A stretch of DNA of 64,000 bases, taken from contig NZ_JABSSU010000010.1 of the NCBI RefSeq assembly GCF_013213835.1, positions 1-64,000 of the forward strand. The letters run 5' to 3'. The notes beneath the pieces were generated by a model that worked only from the letters and a program-made list of their open reading frames with translations, did not search any database and was not told where the DNA came from. The stretch is from Winogradskyella sp. (GTDB lineage: Bacteria > Bacteroidota > Bacteroidia > Flavobacteriales > Flavobacteriaceae). Made by a program: the position numbers and the translations under genes. Below, piece by piece: positions 62,987-64,000 of the stretch (its first letter is position 1; every line of letters starts with the position of its first letter).

Positions 62987-63937
62987 ATGAATCTTCAAAC
63001 CAAAATATCATTATCTAAACAGCTTCATAATCTAATAGGTTACGAGTCTAAAATTCTGTTATTAGGTTCTTGTTTTTCTGAGAATATAGGTGAGAAGTTC
63101 GATTATCTAAAATTTCAAACATCAATAAATCCTTTTGGGATATTATTTCATCCACTTGCTATTGAAACCTTAATAACAAGGTCTATAAATAAAGATTTTT
63201 ATTTAAAAGATGAATTGATTTTAAATAATGAAATCTACAGTTGTTTTGATGCGCATTCAAGATTAAATAGTCTTTCAAAAGAAAACATTCTAAAGGGTCT
63301 TAATGCATCTATTGAGCATACGTATCAACAAATTCATGAAGCTTCACACGTCATAATTACTTTAGGTACAGCATGGGTTTACAGACATATTGCAACAGAT
63401 AAGATTGTAGCAAATTGTCATAAAGTACCACAGAGGCAGTTTTTAAAGGAATTGTTATCTATTGAAAAAATAACGGAATCTTTAGAGGCGATTGTTAGTT
63501 TGGTGAAAAGTGTAAATCCTAATGCCAATCTTATTTTTACTGTATCGCCAGTAAGGCATTTGAAAGATGGTTTTGTTGAAAATACGAGAAGTAAATCGTA
63601 CTTAATTTCTGCAATTCATCAGTTAGTTGATGCAAGAAAACAGTTGTATTATTTTCCATCGTATGAAATTATGCTCGATGAGTTGAGAGATTACCGGTTT
63701 TATAGCGCAGATATGTTGCATCCAAATCATTTAGCGGTAGAATACATTTGGAATAAGTTTAAAGATGTTTGGATATCAGAACGTTCTTTTGATACACTAA
63801 AAAAAGTGACGTCTATCCAAACCAGAAAATTACATAAACCATTTAATCCAAGTTCTGAGTCACATATTAAGTTTTTAAATCAACTGAAACTGGACATAGA
63901 AGCATTGAAAGAAAGATATCCGTTTATGGATTTCTAG
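62987..63937 (+). CDS. GSCFA-domain protein
   Basis: A 316-residue cytosolic protein carrying the GSCFA motif near the N-terminus (LLLGSCFSENIG, about 25-36) and the SGNH-hydrolase-like segments TLGTAWVYRH, TVSPVRHLKDGF and ADMLHPNHLAVEYIW. Known: the family is a predicted SGNH/GDSL-type hydrolase; Ser or Cys of GSCF and the Asp-x-x-His near the C-terminus (ADMLHPNH) would form the active site. The biological substrate is unknown. It is downstream of alaS, a common order in Flavobacteriaceae, with a 126-base gap containing the palindromic repeat. Confidence 0.88.
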   Translation: MNLQTKISLSKQLHNLIGYESKILLLGSCFSENIGEKFDYLKFQTSINPFGILFHPLAIETLITRSINKDFYLKDELILNNEIYSCFDAHSRLNSLSKENILKGLNASIEHTYQQIHEASHVIITLGTAWVYRHIATDKIVANCHKVPQRQFLKELLSIEKITESLEAIVSLVKSVNPNANLIFTVSPVRHLKDGFVENTRSKSYLISAIHQLVDARKQLYYFPSYEIMLDELRDYRFYSADMLHPNHLAVEYIWNKFKDVWISERSFDTLKKVTSIQTRKLHKPFNPSSESHIKFLNQLKLDIEALKERYPFMDF

Positions 63938-64000
63938 AGTTTGATTCAGAATTCCTATTTTGCAGTATGTTACGCAGTGTTTTTATACCAAATAAAAATA

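Overview
This is a low-GC window from a marine-type member of the Flavobacteriaceae (Bacteroidota). The evidence is the many SusC/TonB-style outer-membrane barrels with a carboxypeptidase-regulatory N-domain, a giant protein with a type IX secretion C-terminal sorting domain, LytTR and membrane-bound AraC regulators, near absence of Shine-Dalgarno sites, TAnnTTTG promoters, and a housekeeping set (era, der, alaS, GSCFA) typical of the family. I cannot name the species.

Region 1, bases 1-11125, is the most unusual part. Gene modules are each bracketed by a private pair of complementary 9-10 base boxes that begin GTT on the left and end AAC on the right (for example GTTGGCGATA and TATCGCCAAC around 6939-8587). 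Between modules lie 74-200 bp imperfect palindromes whose inner arms also pair. This is the architecture of integron gene cassettes joined by attC sites, but with core boxes unlike the canonical GTTRRRY and with no integrase gene in view. All cassette genes except one TonB receptor read leftward, their stops close to the next site. Cargo: a MarR regulator with a TonB receptor, lipoproteins, a ClpP-like lipoprotein with a membrane AraC regulator, a Crp-type regulator, small unknowns and a serine hydrolase. Two sites carry an identical hairpin insertion at the same place. The right end of the array is cut by an IS6-family element (11126-11902).

Region 2, 11.9-16.9 kb: a LytS/LytT-type two-component pair divergent from an outer-membrane barrel gene and a small secreted protein, with a candidate LytTR-binding direct repeat between them.

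Region 3, 17.1-27.4 kb, is bounded by two diverged ~150 bp direct repeats. The right one abuts a decayed tRNA-fMet-like sequence and three TGCATACGA iterons, suggesting an old tRNA-targeted island. Inside are two serine hydrolases, an ECF sigma operon with a hydrolase broken by one TAG codon, a second LytTR pair, a lipoprotein, a medium-chain dehydrogenase and a Crp-type regulator.

Region 4, 27.7-40.8 kb, is a signalling block: one 1466-residue CheB-CheR-PAS-kinase fusion, and a four-gene operon with a giant hybrid kinase, separate CheR and CheB, and a REC-kinase-REC protein. There are no chemoreceptors.

Region 5, 41.6-49.7 kb: one ~2720-residue secreted adhesin-like protein with two seven-bladed propeller repeats, interrupted by a single frameshift.

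Region 6, 49.8-64 kb is ordinary core genome: TrmH-type methyltransferase, Era, Der, an outer-membrane barrel, a LemA/TPM cluster with MerR and M23 genes, AlaS and a GSCFA protein.
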